Both the position numbers and the translations under genes were made by a program. A DNA stretch of 64,000 nucleotides from SZUA-117 sp964630795. Its GTDB lineage: Bacteria > Pseudomonadota > Gammaproteobacteria > Steroidobacterales > Woeseiaceae. The notes below the pieces were generated by a model. It ran no database searches, was not told where the DNA came from, and saw only the letters and a list, made by a program, of their open reading frames with translations. Shown piece by piece: positions 51,267 to 59,087 of the stretch. Position 1 is the first letter of the stretch, and the number at the start of each line of letters is the position of its first letter. The stretch covers positions 1 through 64,000 of the forward strand of contig CAZVWF010000004.1 in assembly GCA_964630795.1 (NCBI GenBank), read 5' to 3'.

Positions 51267-52169
51267 GTGAAATTGCCAGATCCTCGTAACGAAGACATCC
51301 TGGTGCATGTAAACGGGCGACTTGTTGAACGCGCCGATGCCCGCGTATCGGTTTTTGACAGCGTCGTTCAGGGCGGCGATGCAGTTTGGGAAGGCCTGCG
51401 CGTCTACAAGGGGCGAATTGCAGCACTGGGCGGACACCTGCAAAGGTTGCAGAACTCCGCACATACGCTGGCCTTTGCTAATGTCCCTGATTCTGACGAG
51501 ATCAGGCAGGCTATTTTCTCGACGCTGGAGGCGAATGGCATGACGGACGATACACATATCCGCCTTACGCTTACCCGCGGCGAAAAGACGACGTCGGGCA
51601 TGAACCCGAAGCTGAACCAGTCAGGTTGTTCGCTGATCGTACTGGCGGAATGGAAACCGCCGATCTATTCGGACGAGGGTATTCGTGTGGTGACGTCTGC
51701 GATCCGTCGCAACACACCCCAATGCCTGGATTCGAAGATTCACCACAATAACCTGCTGAACAACATCATGGCCACGATCGACGCCAACGTGGCCGGTGTC
51801 GAAAGCGCCATCATGCTCGATGTCAACGGTTTCATATCCGAGACTAACGATACGAATATATTTATGGTGTGTGGTGGCAGGCTTCTGACGCCATTCGCTG
51901 ATGCCTGCCTGCCGGGGCTCACGCGTCAGATGATTCTCGACATCGCGGAAGCAGCGGACATTCCTGCCGCCGAGAAAGATCTGTCTCTTACGGAACTCTA
52001 TACGGCGGACGAAGCCTTCACGACCGGGACCATGGGTGAGTTGACGCCGATTCTCGAGGCTGATGGTCGCATCATTGGCGGCGGCAAGGCCGGGCTACTG
52101 ACGCAGCGATTGCAGGGCTTACACCGGGAATACGCATACGAGCACGGCGAAGCACTGCCGTTTGCCTGA
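51267..52169 (+). CDS. Class IV PLP aminotransferase (branched-chain/D-amino-acid type)
   Basis: 300 residues from a GTG. The PLP lysine is in CLDSKIHHNNLLNNI. The family N-terminus VNGRLVERADARVSVFDSVVQGGDAVWEGLRVY is typical, and SETNDTNIFMVCGGRLLTPF followed by CLPGLTRQMIL and FTTGTMGELTPI are the cofactor-phosphate and substrate loops. The 'VWEGLRVYKG' start is like IlvE-related proteins, but the substrate is not certain. It is probably co-transcribed with the sulfotransferase-like gene, and its stop lies one base from that of the convergent reductase gene. Confidence 0.82.
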   Translation: MKLPDPRNEDILVHVNGRLVERADARVSVFDSVVQGGDAVWEGLRVYKGRIAALGGHLQRLQNSAHTLAFANVPDSDEIRQAIFSTLEANGMTDDTHIRLTLTRGEKTTSGMNPKLNQSGCSLIVLAEWKPPIYSDEGIRVVTSAIRRNTPQCLDSKIHHNNLLNNIMATIDANVAGVESAIMLDVNGFISETNDTNIFMVCGGRLLTPFADACLPGLTRQMILDIAEAADIPAAEKDLSLTELYTADEAFTTGTMGELTPILEADGRIIGGGKAGLLTQRLQGLHREYAYEHGEALPFA

Positions 52170-52170
52170 G

Positions 52171-53382
52171 CTAACTCGCGTCCTTCAGTTGAATCGTCGT
52201 ATTCGCAAGAACGGCCGGATCGATTCGTGCATGGTTGGCAATCAGCGCCTTTGATTGCACGTAGTCCCTGGGTGCGTTGACAGCATCCACAGCGATGAGT
52301 TTTCCACCGCGCAGATAAAGGCAGGAAAACGATTTTGATGTCGGGTCGCCACGCATTACAACGTCGTCATATCCCTGAGAGATCCCGGCGATTTGCAATT
52401 TGAGATCATACTGGTCGGACCAGAACCACGGTACTTGCGAATAAGCGGTGTCTTCACCACAGATATTGGCGGCAGCTGTCTTGGCCTGTTCGAGCGCGTT
52501 GTGGACGGACTCGAGCCGAAGGCAGGTGTCCAGCACTCTGTTCGGATGAAACGAACAGTCGCCGATGGCGTACAGATCTGGATCGCTGGTCCGACAGTGA
52601 TCGTCGACAATGATGCCGTTTCCGACGTCGAGACCGGCATTTGTTGCAAGCTCCATATTGGGCACGATTCCAATGCCTATCACGACCATGTCGGTGTCGA
52701 GCGTTTCGCCGTTGCCAAGCAGTACGCCATCGACGCGACCGCTGCCCGTCAATCCGTTAACGCCGGTCGACAATAACAACTCGACGCCATTATTACGGTG
52801 AACCGCTGCGTAGAACGATGACAGCTCCGGTGAGACCACGCGGCTCATCACCCGGTCTGCCATCTCGACGACGGTTACCTCAAGCCCCAACTGCGCTGAG
52901 ACAGCGGCGACCTCCAGGCCGATATAGCCGGCACCCACTATGGCGATGCGCTTGCCGGCTGCGATTTCGTCCCGGATTCCGTTGACGTCGTCAATCCCGC
53001 GCAGGTAGTGGATGCCCTCCAAATCTGCGCCCGGTACATCCAGTTTTCGCGGCCTGCTGCCCGTCGCGATGATGGCCGCATCGTAGTCGAACTGTTCGCC
53101 TGACGCAGTGCTGACGCGTTGCCTGTCACGATCGATACAGGTGACGCGATCGCCCAGGACCACCTTTATATTGGGTGCATCGTAGAAATCCTGCGGTTTG
53201 AAGTACAGCCGCTCGGCAGGCATCTCGCCCGCGAGGAACTTCTTGGACAGGGGCGGACGCTGGTAGGGATACCAGGCTTCTTCGCCAATCAGGATGATGT
53301 TGCCGGCAAATTTCTTCTGGCGTAGAGAGAGTACAGCCTGTCCGGCACCGTGACCGGCACCAATGATGACGACGTTTTTCAT
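52171..53382 (-). CDS. FAD-dependent pyridine nucleotide-disulfide oxidoreductase (ferredoxin/rubredoxin reductase-like)
   Basis: 403 residues from the ATG at 53382; the frame extends to 53430 without a ribosome-binding site. FAD fold VVIIGAGHGAGQAVLSLRQ starts the chain, YPYQRPPLSKKFL follows, then an NADH fold IAIVGAGYIGLEVA and the FAD-contact LYAIGDCSFHPN. The P-x-Q-R-P-P-L-S-K motif is typical of putidaredoxin/rhodocoxin reductase-like enzymes, which supply electrons to oxygenases or P450s through a ferredoxin. No ferredoxin or P450 gene lies in the window, so the partner is unknown. Confidence 0.88.
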   Translation of the reverse strand: MKNVVIIGAGHGAGQAVLSLRQKKFAGNIILIGEEAWYPYQRPPLSKKFLAGEMPAERLYFKPQDFYDAPNIKVVLGDRVTCIDRDRQRVSTASGEQFDYDAAIIATGSRPRKLDVPGADLEGIHYLRGIDDVNGIRDEIAAGKRIAIVGAGYIGLEVAAVSAQLGLEVTVVEMADRVMSRVVSPELSSFYAAVHRNNGVELLLSTGVNGLTGSGRVDGVLLGNGETLDTDMVVIGIGIVPNMELATNAGLDVGNGIIVDDHCRTSDPDLYAIGDCSFHPNRVLDTCLRLESVHNALEQAKTAAANICGEDTAYSQVPWFWSDQYDLKLQIAGISQGYDDVVMRGDPTSKSFSCLYLRGGKLIAVDAVNAPRDYVQSKALIANHARIDPAVLANTTIQLKDAS

Positions 53383-53507
53383 GCGCTTTATTCTACGTGC
53401 ATGCCTGATTTGGTAACAGCGAGTGCGCACTGCCTGCAGGTTCGTAGAAAGTGCCCACTCTATCCGCGCGACTTAATTTGTGACCGACTCTCGGTTATGC
53501 TCGCCGC

Positions 53508-54485
53508 ATGAACGCACATGCAATAAGAATTCACGAATACGGCGGCCCTGAAGTCCTGCAGTATGAATCGATCGAAGTGCCCGAACCCGGCGAGGGCGAG
53601 GCGACTATTCGGCACACGGCAATCGGCCTGAACTTCATCGACACCTACCATCGAACCGGTTTGTATCCACTCGACCTGCCATTGGGTCTCGGTACCGAGG
53701 CAGCAGGGATCGTAGAGGCCGCAGGTCCCGGCGTTACCGACGTTTCACCGGGCGACCGCGTGGTTTACACAGGCTTGCCACTGGGTGCGTACTCGACGGC
53801 CAGAAACTATCCTGCGAATCGCCTGGTGCCGATACCGGAAGGAATTTCCGACGAACATGCCGCTGCGGTTCTCCTCAAGGGATTGACTGCGTGGTACCTG
53901 CTTCGGCGCAGTTATCCCGTCAAGGCTGGCGATACCGTGTTGCTCTATGCGGCGGCCGGGGGTGTAGGTTCATTGGCGGCGCAGTGGGCGAAGCACCTCG
54001 GAGCAACAGTGATTGGTGTCGTCAGCACGGATGAGAAGGCAGAGCGAGCCCGCGAAAAGGGTTGCGAGCACATCATCATGTCAGACAATGCCGATATCGC
54101 CGGCACTGTTCGCGATCTGACCGGTGGAGAAGGTGTTGCCGCTGTCTATGACTCGATCGGCAAGGACACGTTCATGACCTCACTGGACTGCCTCAGACCG
54201 CATGGCGTCATGGTGACATTTGGCAATGCCACCGGTCCCGTCGACCCGTTTGCGCCGGCCGAACTGGCCAAGCGCCACTCGTTGTACGTTACTCGTCCGG
54301 TGTTATTCGATTTCGTCGCTACGCACGATGATCTGCTCGGCGCGACCAGGGAGTTGTTCGGGGTGATGCAGGAAGGTGCCGTGACCGTGGACGTCAATCA
54401 GACGTATGCGCTGGCCGACACGGCGCAGGCGCATATCGATCTGGAGTCCAGGATGACGACCGGCTCGACGATCCTGAAACCCTAG
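53508..54485 (+). CDS. NADPH:quinone oxidoreductase (QOR type)
   Basis: 325 residues. MDR-family features are GLNFIDTYHRTGLYPLDLPLGLGTEAAG, and the cofactor fold LLYAAAGGVGSLAAQWAKHLGATVIG (AAxGGVGxxA). No structural zinc cysteines, as in quinone oxidoreductase (QorA). It reduces quinones or alpha,beta-unsaturated carbonyls. Divergent from the reductase gene; the interval 53383-53507 holds the promoters. Confidence 0.9.
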   Translation: MNAHAIRIHEYGGPEVLQYESIEVPEPGEGEATIRHTAIGLNFIDTYHRTGLYPLDLPLGLGTEAAGIVEAAGPGVTDVSPGDRVVYTGLPLGAYSTARNYPANRLVPIPEGISDEHAAAVLLKGLTAWYLLRRSYPVKAGDTVLLYAAAGGVGSLAAQWAKHLGATVIGVVSTDEKAERAREKGCEHIIMSDNADIAGTVRDLTGGEGVAAVYDSIGKDTFMTSLDCLRPHGVMVTFGNATGPVDPFAPAELAKRHSLYVTRPVLFDFVATHDDLLGATRELFGVMQEGAVTVDVNQTYALADTAQAHIDLESRMTTGSTILKP

Positions 54486-54493
54486 AAGGCTTT

Positions 54494-56860
54494 CTACGGA
54501 GAGATCGGCGTCAGCGGCCAGAGAATGGGTAGCAATACCATCACGGTGATAAAGACGACGATCGTCAGTGGCATGCCGACCTTGATGTAGTCCACGAAAC
54601 GGTAGCCACCGGGACCCATGACCAGGATGTTGGCAGGGTGCGAGATCGGGCTCGTGAAACTCGCCGATGCAGCCATCGCTATTGCCATCATCGCCGTCTC
54701 CGGCGAATAGCCCATGTCGGACATTGCGGAAAGCACGATGGGCGACATCAGTACGACCAGGGCTGCCGTGGGAATAATCATCGTTGCCATCGCGGTCAGG
54801 ACGTAGAGCCCGGCAATGACAGGCCAGGGCCCTGCATCGCCCAGCAACAGCATGACCTGATCGGCCAGGTAAGAGGCTGCGCCGGTATCCTGCATTGCCG
54901 TGCCGAGCGGCAACATGCCGGCTATGAGGAATATCGCGCGCCAGTCGATGGCGCGATAAGCCTGCTCCATGGTCAGGCAGCCGGTTAATACCATGATGCT
55001 GCCGCCAACCACCGCGGCGATCGCGATCGGTGCGTAGCCCGCCATGACGCTCAAGACCACGGCCAGCATGATGAAAGCAGCCAGTGGCGCACGCTGCGTG
55101 TCGGGCGGTTTCTGGCCCAGCGGCGTCAGGATCAGGAAGTCGGAGTCATTACTGAGAAGCTGCAGCCTGTCATGAGGTCCAAGCAGTAAAAGGGCGTCAC
55201 CGACCTGCAGGCGCTCATTCGCAAGGTCGTCGCCTATCGGGCCGCCCTCGCGCCAGATACCGGCAAGCTCGATGCCATATCGTTCACGAAAGTTCAGCTC
55301 GCCGACTGTACGACCGGCCAGGGTGGAGCGCGGATCGAGGGTTGCATCCATCAGGGTCAGGCGCTCGGACTTGAGCGCGCCGAGGTTGGGTGCGACCTTG
55401 GTTTCGACCTCGAGCTCCTGCAGGCCGCGTAGTACATCGAGGTCCGCGTGCTGACCCTCGATCAGCAGGAGGTCGCCGCCTTCGAGCACTTCGCCGCCGC
55501 GTGGCATCACATTCAGTTGGCCGTCGCGGAAGATCGCGACGACACGGAAGTCGAACACGTCGGCCAGACGGCTCTTCTCCAGCGTCGCGTCAGCAAGGCC
55601 GCTGTACTTCGGCAGGCGCACGACGAACATGCGTTCTTCCGTGTTGTATTGCTCTTTCAACGCTTCGTCGGCCAGCAAGTTAGCGTCATCAAAGTCTGCA
55701 AAGCGATCGAGGTCCTCGACGTCTTCGACTTCGCCCTGAACGAGAATCCGGTCCCCCGCGCGCAATGGCACGTAGGCGAGATTGGTCAGGCGATAGTTGT
55801 TACGGCGAAACAGTCCGACCACGCTGACATTGAATCGACTGCGAAAGCCTGCGTGTCGAACAAGTTCGCCGATCAGTGGCGATCCCTCCGCCAGCGTGAC
55901 CTCTGCGTAGGCCACCTTGGCGGCGACCATGGATTTAAGGACAGGCGCTTCGCGTTCGATCACCAGGTCGCTCCAGCGCTGGAGCTCCTTGAACTGGTCG
56001 GCACGGCCCTGGACAAGGATACCGTCGCCGCCACGCAGGACAGTCTGCCTGCTGGGCAGGGTCTCGCTGCGTCCAAATCGAATAAGCGCGAGAATGATCA
56101 GGCCGGTGGACGAGCCGATTCGGGTTTCACCCAACGTCTTGCCGACCAGGATGGAATCCATCGGCACACGAAGCAGAAAGGTGCGCTCCTGCAGTTTGTA
56201 GCGGTTTCTAAGGCTGCGTTGACTGTGATGCCGGCTGCGGTCTGACTGGCGCTTCGGCAACATGAATCTCCCGATAAGAGCGACGAAGATGACGCCGACC
56301 ACCATGATCGCACCACCGATCGGCGTAAAGTCGAACAGCTCGAAGGTCCGGTAGCCGTTTTGCGTCATCACTTCACTGATCAGCAGGTTGGGCGGTGTGC
56401 CGATCTGTGTCATCAGGCCGCCGAGCAGGGTTGCGTAGGCCAGCGGCAACAGTAGCCGGGATGGTGAAATCCGGGTACGTCGGGCCACCTCGATGACGAC
56501 GGGCAGCATCAATGCCGCCACACCGATGTTGTTCATGAACGCGGAGAGCACTGCCGCCGTGATCATGATGACCACGATCATCGCGATCTCGCGCCGCCCG
56601 GCGAGCCGCATCACCTGTCGGCCGATAATATCGGCGATTCCGGTCCGCGTGAGACCCTCACTGAGGATAAACATGGCCCATACCGTGATGACGGCGCTGT
56701 TCGAGAAGCCGGCAAATGCTTCGCTGGTGGTGACGAGGCCGGAAACCGCCAGCGCGCAGAGCACCAGCAGGGCGACGAGATCCATTCGGATGACTTCGCT
56801 AACAAAGAGAATCAGCGAGATGGCGAGAATGCCAAGGACAAGTCCGATCTCAAATGTCAT
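54494..56860 (-). CDS. SLC13/DASS-type anion transporter with four TrkA-C (RCK_C) domains
   Basis: 788 residues. The membrane part has LVLCALAVSGLVTTSEAFAGFSNSAVITVWAMFILSEGL, FMNNIGVAALMLPVV and LLLPLAYATLLGGLMTQIGTPPNLLIS (the conserved substrate-site SNT/TPPN region), and resumes near the C-terminus with RAIFLIAGMLPLGTAM. Between them (about 215-590) are four repeats of the TrkA-C type: segments near 'SILVGKTLGETRIGS', 'TLAEGSPLIGELVRHAGF', 'SGLADATLEKSRLADVF' and 'DPRSTLAGRTVGELNFRERY'. The first two and last two can be regarded as pairs. Such transporters import sulfate, phosphate or organic acids, and the soluble domains bind a regulator, possibly a nucleotide. Substrate is unknown. Confidence 0.85.
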   Translation of the reverse strand: MTFEIGLVLGILAISLILFVSEVIRMDLVALLVLCALAVSGLVTTSEAFAGFSNSAVITVWAMFILSEGLTRTGIADIIGRQVMRLAGRREIAMIVVIMITAAVLSAFMNNIGVAALMLPVVIEVARRTRISPSRLLLPLAYATLLGGLMTQIGTPPNLLISEVMTQNGYRTFELFDFTPIGGAIMVVGVIFVALIGRFMLPKRQSDRSRHHSQRSLRNRYKLQERTFLLRVPMDSILVGKTLGETRIGSSTGLIILALIRFGRSETLPSRQTVLRGGDGILVQGRADQFKELQRWSDLVIEREAPVLKSMVAAKVAYAEVTLAEGSPLIGELVRHAGFRSRFNVSVVGLFRRNNYRLTNLAYVPLRAGDRILVQGEVEDVEDLDRFADFDDANLLADEALKEQYNTEERMFVVRLPKYSGLADATLEKSRLADVFDFRVVAIFRDGQLNVMPRGGEVLEGGDLLLIEGQHADLDVLRGLQELEVETKVAPNLGALKSERLTLMDATLDPRSTLAGRTVGELNFRERYGIELAGIWREGGPIGDDLANERLQVGDALLLLGPHDRLQLLSNDSDFLILTPLGQKPPDTQRAPLAAFIMLAVVLSVMAGYAPIAIAAVVGGSIMVLTGCLTMEQAYRAIDWRAIFLIAGMLPLGTAMQDTGAASYLADQVMLLLGDAGPWPVIAGLYVLTAMATMIIPTAALVVLMSPIVLSAMSDMGYSPETAMMAIAMAASASFTSPISHPANILVMGPGGYRFVDYIKVGMPLTIVVFITVMVLLPILWPLTPISP

Positions 56861-56958
56861 TTCGCGCTGTGGCCTGTACTACGGAAGAGTCATCAAAGAG
56901 AATGTAAGGGTCTTATACACGACGCTAACATCATGAACCAGCGCTCACTTGGCGGCAA

Positions 56959-57843
56959 ATGACGACGTCACAAATCTATTCTCCACGTATTGCATCGTCG
57001 TCCGCCTGGCACGACATCCGCGGCGTTCGCTATCACGTCTATGAATGGGGCAACCGCGACAATCCGCTCCTCGTCCTCTTGCACGGCTGGGGCGACACCG
57101 GGGCTTCCTTCCAGTTCCTGGTCGACGAACTGGAAAGGGACTGGTTTGTGATTGCACCGGACTGGCGTGGCTTTGGCTTGTCGCACTGTCGCTGCGACAG
57201 CTACTGGTTTCCGGACTACATCGCGGACCTGGACGGCCTGCTGCAGATCTATCAGCCTGACGAACCGGTCAACCTGCTCGGTCACAGCATGGGCGCAAAT
57301 GCAGCAGGCATCTATGCCGGAACCTTTCCCGAGCGCGTGGCTAAATTCGTTAACGTGGAGGGGTTCGGCCTGGCCGATAACGATTCCGGCAACGCACCGT
57401 CCAATTACCGGCGCTGGGTCGAACAGTCCCGGCAGATGCCGGCCTACAGCACCTACCCCGAACTTGAAGATCTCGCCCGACGAATTAACAGACGCAGCCC
57501 GGGCATGAGCCCAGAACAGGCGATGTTCGTCGCCGGTCACTGGGCGGAGCGGGGAGAAGATGGACTGATCCATCTGCGTGCCGACCCGGCCCACAAATTA
57601 CCGAATGCGGTGCAGTATCGTCGTGCCGAAGCAGAAGCGTGCTGGAACAGCGTGACTGCACCGGTCCTCCTGGTCGTTGGCGAAAACACGGACTTCAAGG
57701 CCGCCATGAAGGTATGGCTGGACCCGGACGAGTCACGGCATCCGTTTCACGGCGCTGAATCTGTCGAGATTCCGGGGGCAGGGCACATGGTGCACTTCGA
57801 GGCACCGGCGGCGCTGGCCCGTGCGACGGAGGGGTTTGTGTAG
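56959..57843 (+). CDS. Alpha/beta hydrolase
   Basis: 294 residues. VLLHGWGDTG is the HGxG oxyanion motif; the nucleophile is in LLGHSMGANAAGIYAG, the acid candidate lies in VVGENTDFKAAM and the His in PGAGHMVHFEAP. The chain resembles epoxide-hydrolase/haloalkane-dehalogenase-like enzymes in length. No signal peptide. It is divergent from the transporter. Substrate unknown. Confidence 0.85.
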   Translation: MTTSQIYSPRIASSSAWHDIRGVRYHVYEWGNRDNPLLVLLHGWGDTGASFQFLVDELERDWFVIAPDWRGFGLSHCRCDSYWFPDYIADLDGLLQIYQPDEPVNLLGHSMGANAAGIYAGTFPERVAKFVNVEGFGLADNDSGNAPSNYRRWVEQSRQMPAYSTYPELEDLARRINRRSPGMSPEQAMFVAGHWAERGEDGLIHLRADPAHKLPNAVQYRRAEAEACWNSVTAPVLLVVGENTDFKAAMKVWLDPDESRHPFHGAESVEIPGAGHMVHFEAPAALARATEGFV

Positions 57844-57885
57844 ATTCTGCAGAAACTAGTGCCACTCCATGCGGCTTGCAGCGCA

Positions 57886-57979
57886 TAAAAAAACGGTGGC
57901 CGAAGCCACCGTTTAAAGTTACGAAACAAAACCTTTGGGAGATTCAATTGTTTCGTATTTCATCCTGGCTGGGGTGTCC
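57886..57979 (-). ncRNA. Candidate small RNA with sigma-E-like promoter and strong terminator
   Basis: The gap 57844-58152 holds no plausible gene, but on the minus strand it has a perfect 10-bp stem TACGAAACAA / TTGTTTCGTA with an 18-nt loop containing CUCCC, then an intrinsic terminator (57914-57886: stem AAACGGTGGC / GCCACCGTTT with a TTCG loop and T run). Upstream, GGAACAT (complement of 58006-58012) and TCTGC (complement of 57985-57989) are 16 bases apart, close to the GGAACTT-N16-TCTGA form used by sigma-E. The unit would be about 95 nt. On the plus strand the hairpin may also end the hydrolase gene. Start site and existence of the RNA are predictions. Confidence 0.42.
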
Positions 57980-58119
57980 CCAGTGCAGAATAAAACCTAC
58001 CTCACATGTTCCAGTCATGATCCTATGAAAACGTTTCCCAAGTTTCAATAACCTGGCCACAATTCTTGGCTATATACCCAAAATCGGGTTCCAGGCGTAA
58101 CCGATCGGCAGACCAGTCG

Positions 58120-58147
58120 TATAATGGAAAAAACGCCTGAGGGGAGG
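58120..58147 (+). promoter_or_regulatory. -10 element and ribosome-binding site of the class II aldolase gene
   Basis: TATAAT at 58120-58125 with a poor -35, followed 13 bases later by GAGGGGAGG, an unusually strong Shine-Dalgarno sequence, six bases before the ATG at 58153. Confidence 0.5.
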
Positions 58148-58152
58148 CAAAA

Positions 58153-58923
58153 ATGAGCAATGCGGCGTCTGAATTATCCGTTAAGGAGCAGGTTTCCGAG
58201 GAGGAGTGGGAAACCCGCGTGAACCTGGCTGCCTGCTATCGCCTGATCGCGATGTTTGGCTGGGATGACCTCATCTTCACGCATATTTCCGCCCGGGTGC
58301 CGGGACCGGAGCACCACTTCCTGATCAACGCCTATGGGCTTCTATTCGACGAAATGACTGCATCGAGCCTGGTCAAGGTCGATCTTGGCGGCGAGATCGT
58401 GCAGGACTCGCCGTACTTCATTAATCCGGCCGGCTTCACGATTCACAGTGCTGTACACGCGGCGCGCGAAGATGCCGGTTGCGTATTGCATACGCATACG
58501 CGTGCTGGCGTCGCCGTTTCCGCGCAAAAAGAAGGCCTGTTGCCAATATCGCAAATTGCGGCTGTCGCCAGTTCCGCATTGTCCTATCACGACTACGAAG
58601 GCATCGCATTAAACGAAGAAGAGAAACCACGCCTGGTGGCAGACCTGGGTGACAACAACTTCTTTATTCTGAGGAACCATGGCCTGCTGACTGTCGGCGA
58701 GACGATTCCGGATGCATTTCTCTATATGTATGCATTGGAAACCGCCTGCCAGATCCAGATCGGTGCACAGGCAGGCGGTGGGGAGTTGATCCGCGTTAAT
58801 CAGCAGATTCTCGACGGCATCAAGGCAGCCGTCGAACAGGTGCTGAAAGGATTCGGCGGTGATCTGGCATGGCCGGGTTTACTCAGGAAGCTTGATCGTC
58901 AGGATCCGTCCTACCGGGAGTAG
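58153..58923 (+). CDS. Class II aldolase/adducin domain protein
   Basis: 256 residues. The zinc-binding HTHTRAGVAVSAQ with the HxH pair and the later RNHGLLTVGETIPDAFLYMYALETACQ (third His) identify the fuculose-phosphate-aldolase-like fold; IFTHISARVPG earlier carries the conserved substrate loop. Length and the sequence match the bacterial family that includes putative aldolases of unknown substrate. Its strong ribosome-binding site suggests high expression. It stands alone, with a small frame and ilvA convergent. Confidence 0.88.
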   Translation: MSNAASELSVKEQVSEEEWETRVNLAACYRLIAMFGWDDLIFTHISARVPGPEHHFLINAYGLLFDEMTASSLVKVDLGGEIVQDSPYFINPAGFTIHSAVHAAREDAGCVLHTHTRAGVAVSAQKEGLLPISQIAAVASSALSYHDYEGIALNEEEKPRLVADLGDNNFFILRNHGLLTVGETIPDAFLYMYALETACQIQIGAQAGGGELIRVNQQILDGIKAAVEQVLKGFGGDLAWPGLLRKLDRQDPSYRE

Positions 58924-58949
58924 TGCGCGACCAATTTGAACGGCCTGAT

Positions 58950-59033
58950 CTACAGGCCGGGAAATATCAGTAATGTAACCACTGCGAAGATGCCGATATC
59001 CTGCACCCGGTCATTGAGTTTTGCCGCGCCCAT
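58950..59033 (-). CDS. Possible 27-residue membrane peptide after ilvA
   Basis: Minus frame from the ATG at 59033, with AGGAA four bases upstream, reading MGAAKLNDRVQDIGIF and then AVVTLLIFPGL before the stop at 58950. A charged start is followed by a single hydrophobic segment. A longer in-frame ATG at 59066 (38 residues) has no ribosome-binding site. It follows the ilvA stop on the same strand. Too short to trust without conservation; could be chance. Confidence 0.25.
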   Translation of the reverse strand: MGAAKLNDRVQDIGIFAVVTLLIFPGL

Positions 59034-59087
59034 GATTTCCTGAACTTTTCTGCCAGTCCGGCGCATCAAAGCGCGGCGTCTTAACGA

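Noticed and set aside
55448..56245. 265-codon plus frame antisense to the SLC13-type transporter
   Set aside because: Antisense to the RCK-type domains; no recognisable protein.
57969..57983. CTGGGG-ACA-CCCCAG perfect palindrome as the first hairpin of the second small RNA
   Set aside because: It overlaps the expected transcription start for the sigma-E-like promoter, so only part of it would be in the RNA; it may be an operator or chance instead.
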